DNA from: Sandaracinus amylolyticus
Lineage (GTDB): Bacteria > Myxococcota_A > Polyangia > Polyangiales > Sandaracinaceae
Length of the DNA: 64,000 bases
Reading direction: 5' to 3'
Assembly (NCBI RefSeq): GCF_021631985.1
Contig: NZ_CP070225.1
Span: 1,550,001 to 1,614,000, forward strand
Below, one piece after another: positions 41,354-51,247 of this stretch; position 1 is the first letter of the stretch, and each line of letters starts with the position of its first letter. Under the pieces are notes generated by a model, which had not been told where the DNA came from, did no database searches, and saw only the letters and a list, made by a program, of their open reading frames with translations. Position numbers and translations under genes: made by a program.

Positions 41354-42556
41354 TCACGGCGTGTAGTTGTCGACCCACGGAACGACCGTCGGGCCGCGCG
41401 GGTGCTGGCAGACGTGGGCGACGGGGTTGCAGCCCTGGCCTGCGGGAAGCGCCGCAGTGCAGTCGGCGTCCGTCGCGCAGGTAGTCGTGGCGGCGGGCGT
41501 GAACGTCACGTCACCCACCGCGAAGATCGAGACGATCTCGCCGTCGTCGAAGGTCGCGCCCGCCGAGATGTTCCCGGGGATGTTGGGCGTTCCCGCGGGC
41601 GGCACCGGCAGCGGGACGGGGATGCGGATCACGCCGGGAGAGAGCGGGTTCGCAGTCGCGCAATCCGTCGCGCCCGCGGCCCGCGGGAAGACCGCGATCA
41701 GACCGCCCGTGATCGGCGTCCGGCTCACGTAGTCGATCGTGCGCACCATCGCGACGGGCGGATCCGAGAGCGCCGCACCGATGTAGCTCTGGTTCGCGAA
41801 CAGCGAGACGGCCTCCATCGGGCCGGGCGTCGGAACTCCCCCGGGGAACGTGTAGTCGGGGTCGTAACAGACGTCGACGGGCACCGGGATGTTCGGGATC
41901 GCGTGGACGAGACGCACGCGCGTCTGGCCGTCGGCCGGCTCGGTGCGATCGTCTTCGATGATCACGAACTGCGGTGCTTGCGCACCCGAACCGGCGAGGA
42001 GGCCGGTCGCGGCGATCGTGTAGTAGTTGCCCGGCATCAGGTCGGTCGTATCGACGCCGATCGAGAAGAGCGCCGTATCGGTCGCCGGGCAGGTGCTGCC
42101 CGCGAACACCGGGTACACGTGCACCGTGTACTCGAGGGGCAGAAGGTTCAGCGGCGCCGTGCTGATGTAGTCGGACACCCCGCGGTAGGGGATCGGGAAC
42201 GGCGTCGGCGTGCCGCTCACGACGCGCTGGGTGAGCAGCGACTGCGCGCCACCAGTCGGCGCCTCGAGGCAGACGTGAACGAAGCCGTTCGGGTTCTCCG
42301 CGGTCACCGCGTCCGAGATGAGATGCGCGAGTCGGATCGACGCCGCCGGAAGGCCCGCATCGCTGCCCGAGTCGACGGTGTCGCCGCCGCCGTCGGTGCC
42401 CGAGTCCATGTCACCGGTCGTTCCTGAATCACGGCCGGCATCGGCGCGGCCCGCATCGGTGCCGCCGCCGTCATCATCGTCTCCGCAGGCTGCGGTCATT
42501 CCGCCCAGGGCGAGCAGCGCCGCACAGATCGCGACCCTCTTCGTGGTTCCGATCAT
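41354..42556 (-). CDS. DUF4397-repeat lipoprotein
   Basis: A 400-residue lipoprotein. A textbook AGGAGG site precedes the ATG at 42556, and the leader ends GGMTAAC (Cys 24). An Asp/Gly/Ser linker (about 25-70) follows. Two DUF4397-like beta domains are visible: IRLAHLISDAVTAENPNGFV at about 75 and TRVRLVHAIPNIPVPVDVCY at about 215. DUF4397 is an Ig-like fold of extracellular proteins without known catalysis. The C-terminus has a Cys-rich knot (TTTCATDADCTAALPAGQGC). A structural or adhesive surface protein is most likely. Confidence 0.87.
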   Translation of the reverse strand: MIGTTKRVAICAALLALGGMTAACGDDDDGGGTDAGRADAGRDSGTTGDMDSGTDGGGDTVDSGSDAGLPAASIRLAHLISDAVTAENPNGFVHVCLEAPTGGAQSLLTQRVVSGTPTPFPIPYRGVSDYISTAPLNLLPLEYTVHVYPVFAGSTCPATDTALFSIGVDTTDLMPGNYYTIAATGLLAGSGAQAPQFVIIEDDRTEPADGQTRVRLVHAIPNIPVPVDVCYDPDYTFPGGVPTPGPMEAVSLFANQSYIGAALSDPPVAMVRTIDYVSRTPITGGLIAVFPRAAGATDCATANPLSPGVIRIPVPLPVPPAGTPNIPGNISAGATFDDGEIVSIFAVGDVTFTPAATTTCATDADCTAALPAGQGCNPVAHVCQHPRGPTVVPWVDNYTP

Positions 42557-42742
42557 TCCATTCCTCCTGAAGTTACGCCGGGCCGGTCTCACCCCTCGGT
42601 TCGCCGCAGAAGCGAGGCGAGCCGTCGGCCGATCCAAGCGTGGTGCGCCCCCACGCGCGCACTCCGTGAGCTTACACCAACCCGATCGGGGAGTGACAAG
42701 ACCCTGACGAGTAATCCAACGTCGCTGGATCCATCGGGCTCG

Positions 42743-42770
42743 TTGGAATCGTGGCCGCGCCCGCTATAGA
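42743..42770 (+). promoter_or_regulatory. Candidate promoter upstream of the zinc-ribbon gene
   Basis: TTGGAA (42743-42748) and TATAGA (42765-42770) are 16 bases apart and end 11 bases before ATG 42782. If used, the mRNA would have almost no leader. The match is fair, not strong. Confidence 0.35.
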
Positions 42771-42781
42771 GTGCGCGCGAC

Positions 42782-44737
42782 ATGAGCGTCGCTCCCAAGG
42801 TCTGCACGGCCTGCGGGCACACGATCTCGTCGGACGCGCGGTTCTGTGGACGTTGCGGCGCACCGGTGACCCCCGAGGCCCCTGCGCCGATCGCTGCGCC
42901 CCCGCCCGCACGTGCGGGTCACGGGACGATGATCGGCGCGTCGCTCGACGACCTGCCTGGTGCGCCTCCGAAGGAGCACGCGCGCACGTTGATCGACGCA
43001 CCGCTCGCGCCCCCGCCCGGTGCTGCGCCGCTGCCCAGCTCGCCGTTCGCACCGAGCGCACCCGCGCCGGCGATGAACAAGACGATGCTCGGCGTCGCCC
43101 TCCAGGCGCCGGACACGCTGCGCGATCTCCCGCAGCAGCAGAGCGAGCCGGTCGCACGCGCTGCGCAGAACCGCACGATGCTCGGGATGCCCGCGATCGA
43201 CGCCGCGACGATCGCCGCAGCCGCGCAGCGCGCGAGCGCACCGCCCGCACCGCCCGCGCCCGCTGCTCCGCCTGCGCACATCGAGCCCGCTGCTCCGCCC
43301 GCGCAATTCGCGCCCACCGCGCCCGAGCCCGCGGCTGCCTCGAAGCGTGCTGCGCTCGGACCTTCGAACCGCACGATGCTCGGCGTCGTCGTGCCCACGG
43401 TCGACCCCGCGCGCGCCTCGATGCCGCAGGCACCTGCCGCCGCGCCTGCGCCTGCGGCGCCTCCCGCGCCTGCCTACGCCGCGCCCGATCCGATCGACAA
43501 CACCGGCGACATGTCGATCGCAGGTCTGCCCTCGCCTGCGAAGCGCGGACGCGGGCTCCTCCTCGCGATGCTCGCGATCGGCGTGCTCGTGATGCTCGGC
43601 GTCGTCGGCGGGCTCGCGTGGTGGCGCTTCGGTCCGCGCGACACGCCGATCCGCGCGACCGTCGCACAGGGCGAGCAGGGCGAGGTCCTCGACGTCGAGG
43701 TCCCCGGCGCGCCCGAAGGATCGCGCGTTCGCTTCGCGGGTGCCGAGCAGCCGCTCGCATCCGGCCGCGCGCGCCTGCCGCTCTCCGCAGAGGCGCTCCA
43801 CGTCGGCGACAACCCGCTCTCGATCGACGTCGTCGCGCCGAGCGGTGCGGTCACCACGCATCGCGTGACGCTCACGCTCGAGCTCCGCGTGCGCGCCGAT
43901 CTCTCGACGCTCGATGCCGCGGATCCCGCGATCACCGTGGTCGTCGAGGCGCTTCCGGGCTCGACCGCGACCCTCGACGGACAGCCGCTCGCGCTCGACG
44001 CGCAGGGGCGCGGCTCGCGTGCGTACCCGATCGCCGCGATCACGCCCGGCGCCGACGGCTCGCTCGCGCACCAAGCGCGGTGGACGGTGCAGCCGCCGAG
44101 CGGCGAGGCCGCCGAGGGCACGCTCGACACGCGCGTGCCGCTCACGACGATCCAGATCGATCGCCCCGGCGATCAGATCGTGACCGATCGCGATCGCATC
44201 GAGATCGCGGGCGCGGTCCCGCCCCAGGCGACGGTGACGATCGACGGCCAGACCGTCTCGGTGAACGAGGGCCGCTTCCTCCACGTGTACCCGCTCGCGC
44301 AGGTCGGCGATGCGACGCCGCGCATCGTCGCGCGCGCGCCCGGTCGCGCGCCGGTCACGCGCACGATCACCATCCGTCGGGTCGCGGATCTCGCGCGCGA
44401 GGCAGCCAGCTTCGAATTCGATCGCGCGCTCACCTACGCGCGCATCGCGCAGGCGCCCGCGCACTTCCAGGGGCAGCGCGTCGCGCTCGAAGGGCGCGTC
44501 TACAACGTCGACGTGCAGAGCGGGCGCAGCGTGCTGCAGATGCTCGTGCGCGACTGTCCCGCGGGGCAGCGCTGCCCGCTCTGGGTCACGTACCCCGCGG
44601 CGACCGAGGTGACCGTCGAGAGCTGGGTGCGCGTGCTCGGCACCGTCGCGGGCGAGCAGCAGTTCCGCAGCGAGTCGGGGCAGGTCCGCACCGTGCCGCG
44701 CGTCGACGCGACGTACGTGCTCCCCGCGAGCCCCTGA
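42782..44737 (+). CDS. Zinc-ribbon membrane protein with TMLG motifs
   Basis: A 651-residue protein. A zinc ribbon lies at the N-terminus (Cys 8, 11, 22, 25: CTACGH and FCGRCG). Residues 45-245 are a Pro/Ala-rich linker with repeated NKTMLG/NRTMLG and GTMIG motifs, five in all. These are evenly spaced Thr sites, likely targets for Ser/Thr kinases and FHA-type readers (inference from kinase linkage). A single membrane segment (about 260-284) is followed by roughly 365 residues of beta-rich periplasmic domains, including Ig-like blocks and a C-terminal OB-like part (FQGQRVALEGRVYNVDVQ ... LWVTYPAATEVTVESWVRVLG). It sits 38 bases before a kinase that shares the zinc ribbon, so the two probably act together. 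Confidence 0.82.
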   Translation: MSVAPKVCTACGHTISSDARFCGRCGAPVTPEAPAPIAAPPPARAGHGTMIGASLDDLPGAPPKEHARTLIDAPLAPPPGAAPLPSSPFAPSAPAPAMNKTMLGVALQAPDTLRDLPQQQSEPVARAAQNRTMLGMPAIDAATIAAAAQRASAPPAPPAPAAPPAHIEPAAPPAQFAPTAPEPAAASKRAALGPSNRTMLGVVVPTVDPARASMPQAPAAAPAPAAPPAPAYAAPDPIDNTGDMSIAGLPSPAKRGRGLLLAMLAIGVLVMLGVVGGLAWWRFGPRDTPIRATVAQGEQGEVLDVEVPGAPEGSRVRFAGAEQPLASGRARLPLSAEALHVGDNPLSIDVVAPSGAVTTHRVTLTLELRVRADLSTLDAADPAITVVVEALPGSTATLDGQPLALDAQGRGSRAYPIAAITPGADGSLAHQARWTVQPPSGEAAEGTLDTRVPLTTIQIDRPGDQIVTDRDRIEIAGAVPPQATVTIDGQTVSVNEGRFLHVYPLAQVGDATPRIVARAPGRAPVTRTITIRRVADLAREAASFEFDRALTYARIAQAPAHFQGQRVALEGRVYNVDVQSGRSVLQMLVRDCPAGQRCPLWVTYPAATEVTVESWVRVLGTVAGEQQFRSESGQVRTVPRVDATYVLPASP

Positions 44738-44775
44738 TTGCGCGTGGGCGCGCTCCTCGGTGATCCTCTCGGCAC

Positions 44776-46791
44776 GTGGACGCTGCGGCCGAGCCCGACG
44801 TGATCGCGCACGAGCGCGCATGCCCGAGCTGCGCGCGCGTGAACCCGCCCGACGCGCGCTTCTGCGCCGGGTGCGGCCATCGCTTCCTCGGTGACGACGC
44901 GGATCTCGGGCCGATCGCCGATCCGCTCGTCGGGCGCACGATCGCGGATCGCTATCGCATCGAGCAGATGATCGGCCGCGGCGGCATGGGCGTCGTGTAC
45001 CGCGTCGAGCACGTGCGCATCGGCAAGCTGATGGCGATGAAGCTCCTGCACGGCGAGCTGTCGCGCGAGAAGGACGTGATGCGTCGCTTCCGCCGCGAGG
45101 CCGAGGCGGCGAGCAAGCTCGATCACCCGAGCACGGTGCAGGTGTTCGACTTCGGCCACGCCGACGGGCTCACGTACCTCGTGATGGAGCTGCTCGGCGG
45201 CAAGGATCTCGGCGCGATCGTCGAGCTCGAGGGGCCGCTTCCGTTCGCGCGCGTCGCGCGCATCGCCGCGCAGATCGCGGGCTCGGTCGCGCAGGCCCAC
45301 GCACGCGGGATCGTGCATCGCGATCTCAAGCCCGAGAACGTGCGCGTGCTGCAGGAGGCGGGCGAGGGCGACTTCGTGAAGGTGATGGACTTCGGCCTCG
45401 CGAAGCTGCGCGACCACGACGAGGCCGCGGGCGCGAGCATCACGCGCGCGGGGCTGATCGTCGGCACGCCGTACTACATGGCGCCCGAGCAGATCCGCGG
45501 CGATGGCGCGGAGCCGCGCAGCGACGTCTACGCGCTCGGCGCGCTCATGTACAAGTGCCTCACCGGCGTCCCGCCGTTCCACGCGCCGACGCCGGTCGGC
45601 GTGCTCACGAAGCACCTCACCGAGCCCGTGGTGGCGCCGAGCACGCGCAGCCCGCGGCGTGATCTCCCACCCGACGCCGATGCGATCGTGATGCGCGCGC
45701 TCGCGAAGGAGCCGGGCGATCGACAGGCGAGCATGGAGGCGCTGCGCGACGAGCTGCTCGCGTGGCTCCGCGCGGAGGGCGAGGACACCGGCGCGTTCGC
45801 GGAGCGCGCGACGCTGCCCGCGATCGAGACCGACTCGGGCCGCAGGGTGCAGGTCGCGACGCGCTCCGACGTCGATCGCTACGAGCGCTCGCTGCGCGCG
45901 CAGAGCTGGGCGTTCCAGGCGATCGGCATCGCCGCGATCGCGGCGGTGATCACCGGCGCCGCGTTCGCGTATCGGTCCGCGTCGGCGACCGTCGCGACGA
46001 CGTCGCGCGCGACGAGCGAGCACGAGCCCAACGACGGACCCGCGCAGGCGAACGAGCTGCCCGAGGGGCGCGAGCTCGCGGGGCACCTCGGTCGTCGCAT
46101 GGACGCCGAGCACAGCGACGCCGACGTGTGGTCGCTGGAGAATGCCGCAGGGCGCGGTCGCGCCGTCGCGATCGACTTCTCCGGTCTGCCCAACATGGAC
46201 ACCGTGCTCGAGGTGTTCGGCGCCGCGCAGAGCGAACCGCTGCTCGTCGTCGATGGAGCGGGCGTGGGCGGTGCGGAGCGCGTCCCGAACCTCGTGCTCG
46301 TCGATCCGCGCTATTTCGTTCGTGTGCGAGAGCAGTGGCTGCCGGGGCGTCATCCCACCGAGAACGTGTCCGACGCGTACCGGCTGCGATGGAGCTACGT
46401 CGAGCCCGCGCCGGGCGACGAGCGCGAGGTGAACGACACCGTCTCGCTCGCCGAGCGACTTCCGCTCGGCAGCGCACGCCAGGGCTTCATCGGGTGGAGC
46501 GGCGACACCGACGTGTTCTGCATCGATGCCGACGCGCAGGACGCGCTCGCGATCCTCGAGCCGGTGCCGCGCCTCGATCTGGCGCTGCGCGTCGAGGAGC
46601 GGCACCTCGGCACCTCGCGCACCATCGACGTGAATCGCGTCGGGGGTGGCGAGCAGATCGCGCTCACCGACGTGCGGCGTGGATCGACGTGCCTCGTGGT
46701 CTCGGCGCGCGAAGGAGAGGGCGCGGCGTCGAGCGATCCGCGCGAGCGCTGGTCGCTGCGCGTGATGCAGGGATCGAGTGCGACGCCGTGA
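44776..46791 (+). CDS. Zinc-ribbon Ser/Thr protein kinase, membrane-bound
   Basis: A 671-residue kinase. A zinc ribbon (Cys 16, 19, 30, 33) is followed by a full eukaryotic-like kinase domain (about 58-330): MIGRGGMGVVYRVEH, MAMKLL (Lys), IVHRDLKPENVRV (Asp), VMDFGLAKL and YYMAPEQIRG. A membrane segment (about 383-402) leads to an external region of about 265 residues with two pre-peptidase-like beta domains (EPNDGPAQANELPEG...DADVWSLEN and EVNDTVSLAERLPLG...DTDVFCIDA), which resemble the PPC fold. The start is GTG 44776. It overlaps the propeller gene downstream by 14 bases. Likely partner of the preceding TMLG protein. Confidence 0.92.
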   Translation: MDAAAEPDVIAHERACPSCARVNPPDARFCAGCGHRFLGDDADLGPIADPLVGRTIADRYRIEQMIGRGGMGVVYRVEHVRIGKLMAMKLLHGELSREKDVMRRFRREAEAASKLDHPSTVQVFDFGHADGLTYLVMELLGGKDLGAIVELEGPLPFARVARIAAQIAGSVAQAHARGIVHRDLKPENVRVLQEAGEGDFVKVMDFGLAKLRDHDEAAGASITRAGLIVGTPYYMAPEQIRGDGAEPRSDVYALGALMYKCLTGVPPFHAPTPVGVLTKHLTEPVVAPSTRSPRRDLPPDADAIVMRALAKEPGDRQASMEALRDELLAWLRAEGEDTGAFAERATLPAIETDSGRRVQVATRSDVDRYERSLRAQSWAFQAIGIAAIAAVITGAAFAYRSASATVATTSRATSEHEPNDGPAQANELPEGRELAGHLGRRMDAEHSDADVWSLENAAGRGRAVAIDFSGLPNMDTVLEVFGAAQSEPLLVVDGAGVGGAERVPNLVLVDPRYFVRVREQWLPGRHPTENVSDAYRLRWSYVEPAPGDEREVNDTVSLAERLPLGSARQGFIGWSGDTDVFCIDADAQDALAILEPVPRLDLALRVEERHLGTSRTIDVNRVGGGEQIALTDVRRGSTCLVVSAREGEGAASSDPRERWSLRVMQGSSATP

Positions 46792-47920
46792 TGCGCTCGC
46801 CGCGCTCGGCGTGATCGCGGTGTCGAGCCGCGCGCACGCCTGGCCGGTGCGCACCGGGCGCTACGCGGAGCTCGCGCACGGCATCGATCCCACGCACCCC
46901 GAGCCCGGGGAGCACGGCGGCGCGTCGCGCGCGGGGCAGCTGATCGGCGACGTGCCGATGCACGAGCCGCGCATCGTGTGGACGCGCGACAGCGATCCGG
47001 CGGCCCGCGCGCGCTCGCGAGAGCCGATCGTCGCGAGCGACGGGACGATCGCGGTGGGCACCGGGCAGGGCCTCTCGGTGATCGGCATGGACGGCGCGGA
47101 GCGCTTCGCGATCGCGCTCGGTCCGCTCGACGGCGCGCCCGCGCTGATGCCCGGCGACGGCATCGTCGCGATCTCGCGCGGCGGGCGCGCGGTGGTCGTC
47201 TCGCGCGCGGGCAGCGTGCGCGCGCAGGCCGAGCTCGGCTTCGGCGTGTCGGAGTCGCCGCTCGTGCTCGACGACGGATCGATGATCGTCGCGGGCACCG
47301 ATCGCTCGCTGCGCCGGATCGATCCTTCGCTCTCCGAGCGATGGCGGGTCGAGCTCCCGAACGGGATCGGCAAGGCGCCGACGCGCGACGGCGATCGTGT
47401 GATCGTCGTCGCGGGCGAGGACCTCGTCGTCGTCTCGTTCGACGGAGAGACCGAGCGCGTGATCCCGCTCGGAGGTCGCGCCCACGCGTCGGCCTCGCGC
47501 GCCGAGTCGGGGCGGCTCTGGGTGCCGCTCGTCGAAGGCGAGCTCGTCGCGATCGACGAGCGCCGTCGCGTCGCGCAGCGGATCGCGCTCGGCGCGCGGA
47601 TGGGCACGGCGGAGCGCGTCGCGATCGCGCCCGACGGATCGCTCCGCGTGCCGAAGCGACAGCACGGCCTCGCCGCGATCGGAGCGAGCGGGACGTGGCC
47701 GGTGCCCGCAGAGTTCGCGTTCGACTTCCCGGCGCGCGTCGATCGTCACGGCGTGACGCTGGCCGCGGATCGCGGGCCGCGCCTCGTCGCGATCGAGAGC
47801 GACGGCACGGTGCGATGGCGCGCGCGCCTGCCGATGCACGTGATGAGCGGCGCGATCGTCACCCGCGACGGCGCGATCGTGTGCGTGGGGATGGAGGGCT
47901 CGGTCTTCGTGATGCGCTGA
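46778..47920 (+). CDS. PQQ-like beta-propeller protein, exported
   Basis: A 380-residue protein. MRRRDALAALGVIAVSSRAHA looks like a twin-arginine or Sec signal (RRRDAL before a hydrophobic stretch, AHA cleavage). The rest has about eight propeller blades of the PQQ/BamB-like type (REPIVASDGTIAVGTGQGLSVIGMDG, APTRDGDRVIVVAGEDLVVVSFDG, AIVTRDGAIVCVGMEGSVFVMR). Metal or PQQ ligands are not obvious. Its GTG start is inside the kinase gene (14-base overlap), so it is cotranslated with the kinase. It may be a sensor or substrate for that kinase's external part. It converges on the UreH-like gene with a 2-base gap. Confidence 0.82.
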   Translation: MRRRDALAALGVIAVSSRAHAWPVRTGRYAELAHGIDPTHPEPGEHGGASRAGQLIGDVPMHEPRIVWTRDSDPAARARSREPIVASDGTIAVGTGQGLSVIGMDGAERFAIALGPLDGAPALMPGDGIVAISRGGRAVVVSRAGSVRAQAELGFGVSESPLVLDDGSMIVAGTDRSLRRIDPSLSERWRVELPNGIGKAPTRDGDRVIVVAGEDLVVVSFDGETERVIPLGGRAHASASRAESGRLWVPLVEGELVAIDERRRVAQRIALGARMGTAERVAIAPDGSLRVPKRQHGLAAIGASGTWPVPAEFAFDFPARVDRHGVTLAADRGPRLVAIESDGTVRWRARLPMHVMSGAIVTRDGAIVCVGMEGSVFVMR

Positions 47921-47922
47921 CG

Positions 47923-48633
47923 TCACTCGACGTGACAGCTCGCATGGGTCGACGCGCCATCGCGAAGGCTCGGCAGCGGGCGCAGCACGGTGATCAGCGC
48001 GCCCACCGCGAGCACCGCTGCGAGCGAGCGACGGAACGCGAGCGACGTCTGGGCGCGCGCGCCGATCGCACCGGCGAACGCGAGGGCGGCGCCGCTCGCC
48101 GACGCGAAGCCGATCATCGCGACCGCGCCCGCGGCGATCGATCCCGCGCCGGCCGCGACGATCGCGCCCGACCACAACGCTCCGCACGGCAGGAGCGCGC
48201 TGATCGCGCCGAGCACGAAGGGCTCGCGGGGCGCGCGCGCCAACAGCCGCGAGGTCAGCGAAGGGTTCGCGCGACCACGCGTCAGGCGCGCCGCGCCGAC
48301 ATCGACGCTGCGTGCCCACCATCGCGGCGCCCACAAACGCACCGCGCTCAGCAAGAGCGCCGCGGCGAGCGTGAAGGACAGCGCTGCGCCCGCCCACGAC
48401 GAGGGCGCGAGCGCGCGCAACGCTTGCGCGCCGAGCGCACCCGCTGCGCCGCCGACCATCGCGTACGCGGCGAGACGTCCGAGCTGCCATCGCAGCGGAC
48501 GCCACGCGCTCGTCGTCGTCGACGCGCCGGGCGGCGGCATCGCGGCGAACGCAGCGAGAGGGCCGCACATGCCGAGGCAGTGCGGGGCCGAGACGACGCC
48601 GAGAGCGAGGCCTGCGAGCAGCGCGGCGATCAT
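47923..48633 (-). CDS. UreH-like/TauE-SafE-type membrane protein of cbb3 loci
   Basis: A 236-residue polytopic membrane protein with six hydrophobic segments. The first, GLALGVVSAPHCLGMCGPLAAF, carries the conserved HC(L/I)GMCG motif of the UreH_2 (cytochrome c biogenesis-like transmembrane) family. A matching LGAISALLPCGALWSGAIVAA starts the second half. Genes of this kind sit next to ccoI/ccoS in many bacteria and are thought to help copper or heme delivery to cbb3 oxidase; CcoA-like copper import is carried out by a different family. Here it is divergent from ccoI, with 173 bases between, which supports the same role. Confidence 0.8.
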   Translation of the reverse strand: MIAALLAGLALGVVSAPHCLGMCGPLAAFAAMPPPGASTTTSAWRPLRWQLGRLAAYAMVGGAAGALGAQALRALAPSSWAGAALSFTLAAALLLSAVRLWAPRWWARSVDVGAARLTRGRANPSLTSRLLARAPREPFVLGAISALLPCGALWSGAIVAAGAGSIAAGAVAMIGFASASGAALAFAGAIGARAQTSLAFRRSLAAVLAVGALITVLRPLPSLRDGASTHASCHVE

Positions 48634-48806
48634 GCGCGAGCGCTCTCGCAAGCGAGGTGCCGCGTGGGATCGGATGCGTTCTCGGCGAGGCGCGCATCGG
48701 TTGCGCGCAGCGCCGGCGCGGCCGCGAAAAGGATGCGCGGAGGCGCGATTCCCACGAGAAAACCGGGCGAGAGCAGGGTGGCCCACGCGATGCACAGGGG
48801 CGCCGC

Positions 48807-51236
48807 GTGGCCCTCGCCGACGCACTCTCGATGCCGCACGCCGAAGCCCTCGGCGCGACGACCTGCGCGCACTGCGGCTCCGCGCTCGGCCCGGGCGCGA
48901 TCGACGCCTACTGCTGCGCGGGATGTCGAGCGGTCGCCGAGCTCCTGCGCGCGAGCGGCATGGAGCGCTTCTACGATCTGCGCGGCGGTGCGGGCGCGCC
49001 GGTCGCGCTCGCCGATCCGGCGCGTCGTGATCTCGGCTGGCTCGCGCCGATCGAGACGCAGCGCGCGGATACGAACGGCGCGTGCCGCGTCGCGCTCGAC
49101 GCGCAGGGCATGCACTGCGCGGGCTGCGTGTGGCTCGTCGATCGACTCTTCGAGCAGCACGACGACGCGATCCGCGTGATCTCGAATCCGTCGCTCGGCC
49201 GCATCGAGCTGTGGGTCGGTCCGCGCTTCGATCTCGAGGTGTTCGTGCGCGAGGTCGAGCGCTTCGGATACCTGCTCGGCCCTGCGCTCAAGAAGGGCGC
49301 GCCGCGCGAGGACGCGCTCCTCGTGCGCACCGGCGTCGCGGTCGCGCTCGCGGCGAACGCGATGATGTTCGCGCTCGCGATCTATCTCGGGCTGCGCGAG
49401 GGGCCGCTCTTCGAGCTGATGCGCACGCTCGAGGTGGTGCTCGCTGCCGCGACCGTCGCGGTGGGCGCGCCGATCTTCGCGCGTGGTGCGATCGAAGGGC
49501 TGCGCCGCCGCGTGCTGCACCTCGACCTGCCGATCGCGCTCGGCATGTTCCTCGCGCTCGCGGGCACGATCTGGGCGTACTTGGCCCGGCCGCACGCGTC
49601 GTACGGCGACACCGTCGCGATCTTCGTCGCGCTCATGCTGCTCGGCCGCTGGCTCCAGCAGCGCGTCGTCGCGCGCAACCGCGATCGACTCCTCGAGAGC
49701 GAGGGCGCGGACGGGCTCTTCACGCGTCGGGTCGAGGACGGGCGCATGGCGATGGTGCGCTGCGCCGAGGTCCGCCGCGGCGACGTGCTCCTCATCGCGC
49801 CGGGCGAGCTCGTGCCCGTCGATGCGCGCCTCGAGGGCGCGGAGCCGGTGCGCGTGTCGCTCGACTGGATCAACGGCGAGAGCGCGCCGCGCAGCGTCGA
49901 GCCGGGCGCGGTGATCGCCGCGGGCGCGTTCTCGGCGGGAACGCGCGCGTTCCGGGTGCGCAGCGAGAGCGCGTTCGCCGACTCGCCGCTCGTGTCGCTG
50001 CTCGGTCGTCCGGTGCCCGAGGCCGACGCGCGCAGCGCGAGCCCGTGGTGGGATCTCGTCTCGCGCGTCTACGTCGTCGCGGTCCTCGTCGTCGCGTCGC
50101 TCTCGTTCGCGGCGTGGTACCTCGCGACCGGCGATCTCTCGCGCGCGCTCGAGGTGACGACGGCGGTGCTCGTCGTGACGTGCCCGTGCGGCATCGGCAT
50201 CGCGACGCCGCTCGCCTACGAGCTCGCGGGCTCGGGCCTGCGCCGCCTCGGGCTCTACGTGCGGCGAGAGCGACTGCTCGATCGTGTCCCCGCGATCCGC
50301 CGCGTGGTGTTCGACAAGACCGGCACGCTCACCACCGGCGCGCCCGAGCTCGCCGAGGTCGCCGCGCTCGCGGCGCTCTCGGACGAAGCGCGCGATGCGC
50401 TCGCGGATCTCGTCGCGCGCAGCACGCACCCCAAGAGCCTCGCGGTGCGCAGCGCGCTCGGCGAGTCGGTCGCGGTTCGTGAGGACGTGATCGTCGAGGA
50501 GCACGCGGGCCGGGGGCTCGAGGCGCGCATCGACGGCGTCACCTGGCGGCTCGGTCGTGCGGGTTGGGCGGGCGAGGGCGACGGCGAGATGCTGCTCGCG
50601 AAGGACGGCGAGGTGCTCGCGACGCTGCGCACCCGCGAGGCGATCCGACCCGACGCGCGCGAGGAGATCGCGGCGCTCGCCGCCGAGGGGCACGAGGTCT
50701 GGATCCTCAGCGGTGACGAGCCGGCGCGCGTGCGCGTGCTCGCGGCGCAGCTCGGGATCCCCGGCGAGCGCGCGATCGGCGGTTGCTCGCCCGAGGGCAA
50801 GGCCGCGTGGATCCGCGAGCACGATCGCGGCGACACGCTCTTCGTCGGCGACGGGATCAACGACGGACCGGCGGCGGAGATCGCGTTCGTCTCGGGCACG
50901 CCCGCGGTCGATCGCCCGTTCCTCCCGTCGCGCGCCGACTTCTGGTTCACCACCCCGGGCCTCGGCCCGATCCGCGCGCTGCTCCACGTCGGCTCGCGGA
51001 TGCGCCGCATCGCGCGCCGCAACCTCGTGATCGCGGTCGCCTACAACACGATCGCGGTCTCGCTCTGCGTCGCCGGGCACATGCAGCCGTGGCTCGCGGC
51101 GGTGATGATGCCGGCGAGCTCGCTGGTCGTGATCGGCGCGACTGCATTCTCGCTCTCGCGCGGCGCAGCGTGGCAGTCGGGCTCGCGTGCATCGCAGTCC
51201 GAGCTGCGAGACGCGACTCGAACCGTGTGTACCTGA
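48807..51236 (+). CDS. ccoI: Copper-exporting P1B-ATPase CcoI/FixI
   Basis: An 809-residue P-type ATPase that moves copper for cbb3 oxidase assembly. An N-terminal Cys-rich metal-binding ribbon (CAHCG at 20-24, CCAGC at 36-40), then an HMA domain (GMHCAGC at 101-107). The membrane CPC motif is at 459-461 (VVTCPCGIG), the phosphorylated Asp in FDKTGTLT (503), and the hinge in GDGINDGPAAE. The TGES-type motif reads NGES. I use GTG 48807 because it follows an AGGGG site; ATG 48831 would drop eight residues without harm. It leads the ccoI-S-NO-Q-P-G run with 11-base and shorter gaps up to ccoO. Confidence 0.93.
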   Translation: MALADALSMPHAEALGATTCAHCGSALGPGAIDAYCCAGCRAVAELLRASGMERFYDLRGGAGAPVALADPARRDLGWLAPIETQRADTNGACRVALDAQGMHCAGCVWLVDRLFEQHDDAIRVISNPSLGRIELWVGPRFDLEVFVREVERFGYLLGPALKKGAPREDALLVRTGVAVALAANAMMFALAIYLGLREGPLFELMRTLEVVLAAATVAVGAPIFARGAIEGLRRRVLHLDLPIALGMFLALAGTIWAYLARPHASYGDTVAIFVALMLLGRWLQQRVVARNRDRLLESEGADGLFTRRVEDGRMAMVRCAEVRRGDVLLIAPGELVPVDARLEGAEPVRVSLDWINGESAPRSVEPGAVIAAGAFSAGTRAFRVRSESAFADSPLVSLLGRPVPEADARSASPWWDLVSRVYVVAVLVVASLSFAAWYLATGDLSRALEVTTAVLVVTCPCGIGIATPLAYELAGSGLRRLGLYVRRERLLDRVPAIRRVVFDKTGTLTTGAPELAEVAALAALSDEARDALADLVARSTHPKSLAVRSALGESVAVREDVIVEEHAGRGLEARIDGVTWRLGRAGWAGEGDGEMLLAKDGEVLATLRTREAIRPDAREEIAALAAEGHEVWILSGDEPARVRVLAAQLGIPGERAIGGCSPEGKAAWIREHDRGDTLFVGDGINDGPAAEIAFVSGTPAVDRPFLPSRADFWFTTPGLGPIRALLHVGSRMRRIARRNLVIAVAYNTIAVSLCVAGHMQPWLAAVMMPASSLVVIGATAFSLSRGAAWQSGSRASQSELRDATRTVCT

Positions 51237-51247
51237 GGAGACGCCGG

